Assembly: GCF_025369935.1 (NCBI RefSeq)
Contig: NZ_CP104467.1
Location: 6,331,001-6,395,000, forward strand
From: Paenibacillus andongensis
GTDB taxonomy: Bacteria > Bacillota > Bacilli > Paenibacillales > NBRC-103111
Direction: 5' to 3'
Length of the DNA stretch: 64,000 nt
The first letter of the stretch is position 1. Every line of letters starts with the position of its first letter. Shown piece after piece: positions 61,573 through 64,000 of this stretch. The notes beneath the pieces are model-generated. The model worked only from the letters and a program-made list of their open reading frames with translations. It was not told the origin of the DNA and searched no databases. The position numbers and the translations under genes are program-made.

Positions 61573-62667
61573 ATGCTAAAACGAACACCGCTCTTCCCGA
61601 TTTATGCGGAGCATGGAGCGCGAGTCATTGATTTTGGAGGCTGGGAGCTGCCCGTGCAGTTCGCTGGTATTCAAAAAGAGCACGACGCCGTCAGGCAGCA
61701 GGCCGGGCTTTTTGACGTGTCCCATATGGGAGAAGTCCGAGTAAACGGAGAAGACGCCCTTCCTTTTCTGCAAAAAATAACAACGAATGATGTATCCAAG
61801 CTGGAAGCTGGCCAATGCCAATATAGCCTTATGTGTTATCCGACTGGTGGCGTTGTAGACGATCTACTCGTTTACAAACTTGGTGAAAACAACTACATGC
61901 TGGTCATCAATGCATCTAATATCGATAAAGATGTGGAATGGATGAAGCAAAACCTCACGGGCCGTGTGGAATTAGTCAACATTTCAGATGAAACGGCGAT
62001 GCTCGCGCTGCAGGGACCGCAAGCGGAACTGATTTTAGCTAAACTTACAGAAGCGCCAATTCAATCCTTGAAAACGTTTCGCTTCCTTCCTGAAGCGGAT
62101 GTTGCCGGGATTAAAGCACTCCTATCTCGTACCGGATACACAGGGGAAGATGGCTTCGAGCTCTATGTAGATCAAAAGGACGCTGTAAAGCTGTGGAAGC
62201 TGCTTCTTGAAGCAGGTCAAGAGCAGGGACTCGTACCAGCAGGCTTAGGCGCTCGTGATACCTTGCGTTTTGAAGCTCGTCTCCCCCTTTACGGGCAAGA
62301 GCTTTCCAAGGATATTACACCGCTAGAGGCTGGACTTTCATTTTTTGTGAAGCTGGATAAGGGAGATTTCATAGGTCGTGACGTGATCGCTGATCAAAAG
62401 GCAAACGGTACACCTCGCAAGCTCGTTGGCATCGAAATGGTCGAACGCGGCATTCCGCGTCCGCATTATGCCGTTTTCAATACGGATGGTCAACAGATCG
62501 GTGAAGTCACGACAGGGACACAATCTCCTACTTTCAAAACGAATGTGGGCTTAGCTTTAATCGATTCCGCTTACAGTACACTGGGCACGGAATTGAATGT
62601 TGAGATTAGAGGGGCACAGGTCAAAGCCAAAGTTGTTGCTACCCCTTTTTACAAAAGAAAACCTTAA
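61573..62667 (+). CDS. gcvT: aminomethyltransferase (glycine cleavage T protein)
   Basis: The 364-residue protein has the tetrahydrofolate-binding fold and family segments (RVIDFGGWELPVQF, FDVSHMGE, GYTGEDGFELY, GARDTLRFEARLPLYG). It releases ammonia and makes 5,10-methylene-THF. Length is normal. M at 61573 is chosen for GTGAGG 8 bases upstream; a frame from 61477 runs back into the terminator hairpin. Confidence 0.96.
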   Translation: MLKRTPLFPIYAEHGARVIDFGGWELPVQFAGIQKEHDAVRQQAGLFDVSHMGEVRVNGEDALPFLQKITTNDVSKLEAGQCQYSLMCYPTGGVVDDLLVYKLGENNYMLVINASNIDKDVEWMKQNLTGRVELVNISDETAMLALQGPQAELILAKLTEAPIQSLKTFRFLPEADVAGIKALLSRTGYTGEDGFELYVDQKDAVKLWKLLLEAGQEQGLVPAGLGARDTLRFEARLPLYGQELSKDITPLEAGLSFFVKLDKGDFIGRDVIADQKANGTPRKLVGIEMVERGIPRPHYAVFNTDGQQIGEVTTGTQSPTFKTNVGLALIDSAYSTLGTELNVEIRGAQVKAKVVATPFYKRKP

Positions 62668-62701
62668 GCCATTCGTCTCTAGAGAGGAGCAAGCCGCCAT
62701 C

Positions 62702-64000
62702 ATGAAGCACCGCTATTTGCCAATTACGGAACAGGATCAGAAAGAAATGCTGGAAACCATCGGCATCTCATCCATGGAGGAGATGTTTCAAGATATACCT
62801 CAGAAGGTTCGCTTTCAAGGCGAACTGAACGTGTCGAAGGCGCTGGATGAGCAAGGACTGCTGCGCTATATGCGCGGTCTGGCGGGTCGCAACGCCGACT
62901 TTGACCGGTATGCCAGCTTCCTCGGCGCTGGCATCTACGATCATCACCTTCCGGTGGTGATCAATCATGTCATCTCGCGCTCAGAGTTCTACACAGCGTA
63001 TACGCCCTATCAACCGGAAATCAGCCAAGGCGAGCTGCAGGCGATTTTTGAGTTTCAGTCATACATCTGTGAGCTCACCGGCATGGCCGTAGCGAACGCC
63101 TCGATGTACGATGGCGCAACGGCGCTGGCGGAAGCCGGCGCCTTGGCTAGCGGAGCGACGAAGCGCAGCCGACTGCTCGTCTCAAGAGCGGTGCACCCGG
63201 AGGCGCGCGCGATCCTGCGCACGACCGCCCGCGGGCTGAACTTGGAAGTGGTCGAGATCGGTCTCACGCCAGAGGGCGTGACCGACTTCGAGGACCTCAC
63301 TTCCAAGCTCAGCGATGACGCGGCCGCCGTCATCCTCCAATCGCCGAATTTCTTCGGCTGCTTGGAGAATATCGGGGCCGCTGAGCCCCTCGCGCACGGC
63401 GCGGGCGCACTGCTCGTCGTGAGCGCGAATCCGCTCACGCTCGGGCTGCTCGAGGCGCCGGGCAAGCTCGGCGCTGACATTGTCGTCGGCGACTGCCAGC
63501 CGCTCGGCATCCCAGCTGCGCTGGGCGGGCCGACGTGCGGCTACTTCGCCGTCGCCGAGAGCTGGATGCGCCGCATGCCTGGGCGCATCGTGGGCCAAAC
63601 CGTTGACCGCGATGGCAAACGCGGTTTCGTCCTTACGCTCCAAGCGCGGGAGCAGCACATTAGACGTGAGAAAGCCACGTCTAATATTTGCTCCAACCAA
63701 GCGCTTCTCGCGCTTTGCGCATCCGTGTACTTGTCCACGATGGGCAAGCAAGGCATTCAGGACGTTGGCAAGCTCAACGTCCAAAAAGCCCATTACGCGG
63801 CAAACCGCCTAGCCGCGTCTACGAAAATCTCGCTGCCATTCGCAGGCAGCTTCTTCAATGAATTTGCCGTCAAACTGCCGGACGGCACGAACGTGCAGGA
63901 GCTGAACAGTAAGCTCCTGCAGAAGAACATCATCGGCGGCTACGACCTCGGCCGCGACTATCCCGAGCTCGCCGGTCATATGCTGATTGCCGTCACCGAG
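62702..64000 (+). CDS. gcvPA: glycine dehydrogenase (decarboxylating) subunit 1, partial
   Basis: The 433 visible codons match the N-terminal subunit of the two-subunit P protein (HRYLPITEQD, FLGAGIYDHHLP, YTPYQPEISQGELQ, NASMYDGATA, GGPTCGYFA). It is almost complete; the family length is about 448. The PLP lysine sits on the missing GcvPB subunit. It lies 34 bp after gcvT under the same riboswitch. Base composition between about 63100 and 63560 is clearly richer in G+C than elsewhere in the window. Confidence 0.94.
   Translation, partial: MKHRYLPITEQDQKEMLETIGISSMEEMFQDIPQKVRFQGELNVSKALDEQGLLRYMRGLAGRNADFDRYASFLGAGIYDHHLPVVINHVISRSEFYTAYTPYQPEISQGELQAIFEFQSYICELTGMAVANASMYDGATALAEAGALASGATKRSRLLVSRAVHPEARAILRTTARGLNLEVVEIGLTPEGVTDFEDLTSKLSDDAAAVILQSPNFFGCLENIGAAEPLAHGAGALLVVSANPLTLGLLEAPGKLGADIVVGDCQPLGIPAALGGPTCGYFAVAESWMRRMPGRIVGQTVDRDGKRGFVLTLQAREQHIRREKATSNICSNQALLALCASVYLSTMGKQGIQDVGKLNVQKAHYAANRLAASTKISLPFAGSFFNEFAVKLPDGTNVQELNSKLLQKNIIGGYDLGRDYPELAGHMLIAVTE

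Noticed and set aside
63055..63812. Several long open frames opposite gcvPA
   Set aside because: They arise from the high G+C of this segment, where stop codons are rare; gcvPA itself is clear in the other frame.
1..64000. Search for tRNA, rRNA, insertion sequences and prophage
   Set aside because: No tRNA-like cloverleaf, ribosomal sequence, transposase, integrase or phage structural gene was recognised by eye in the window.

Overview
The window reads as chromosome of a spore-forming, polysaccharide-degrading Firmicute, most likely Paenibacillus or a close relative. The indications are strong AGGAGG-type ribosome sites, YesM/YesN two-component systems next to YteP/YtcP/YtcQ-type sugar ABC transporters, giant secreted multidomain proteins, an SLH surface protein, a GerP-type spore protein and a two-subunit glycine cleavage system behind a tandem glycine riboswitch. 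Assignments come from reading motifs by eye; no database search was run.

Layout. (1) 1-7752: a partial molybdopterin oxidoreductase, an unusual regulator fusing a DNA-binding helix-turn-helix to a sulfonate-type substrate-binding domain, and a divergent operon for uptake and oxidative desulfonation of organosulfur compounds (binding protein, ATPase, permease, FMN monooxygenase, TauD-like dioxygenase). (2) 7838-12227, minus strand: L-serine dehydratase genes sdaAA/sdaAB, a pseudokinase-GAF-LuxR regulator and an AraC regulator. (3) 12369-14362: two overlapping Gfo/Idh/MocA dehydrogenases. (4) 14537-30908, minus strand: a polysaccharide-utilisation locus with sugar permeases, binding protein, YesM/YesN pair, FAD oxidoreductase, SGNH hydrolase and a 1,871-residue secreted protein. 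A nearly identical 42-bp element with three AGAAATT repeats lies upstream of the first permease gene and of the giant protein gene, and ties the two ends of the locus together. (5) 31116-42649: two giant cell-surface genes, one with three SLH domains and one built from Ig-like repeats. (6) 42858-44192: a peroxiredoxin-like domain fused to a cytoplasmic chemoreceptor signalling domain. (7) 44353-55352, minus strand: a second glycan locus with a GH106-like rhamnosidase, a GH130-like phosphorylase, an ABC transporter and another YesM/YesN pair. (8) 55591-60582: small accessory genes (VOC, DinB, GerPF-like, TetR, CBO0543-like, YmaF, a 28-residue holin-like toxin, a sulfite-oxidase-like protein). 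(9) 60676-64000: gcvH, and divergently the glycine riboswitch with gcvT and a gcvPA cut by the window end.

How the genes fit together. Loci 4 and 7 follow one logic: membrane sensor kinase, AraC-type response regulator, oligosaccharide importer, then extracellular or cytoplasmic enzymes. The identity of the glycans is inference. Locus 1 is a sulfur- or carbon-scavenging module whose regulator may sense the imported ligand directly. The most unusual items are the redoxin-chemoreceptor fusion, the pseudokinase regulator, the HTH/binding-protein fusion, the shared 42-bp promoter element and the giant golvesin-type protein of unknown catalysis.
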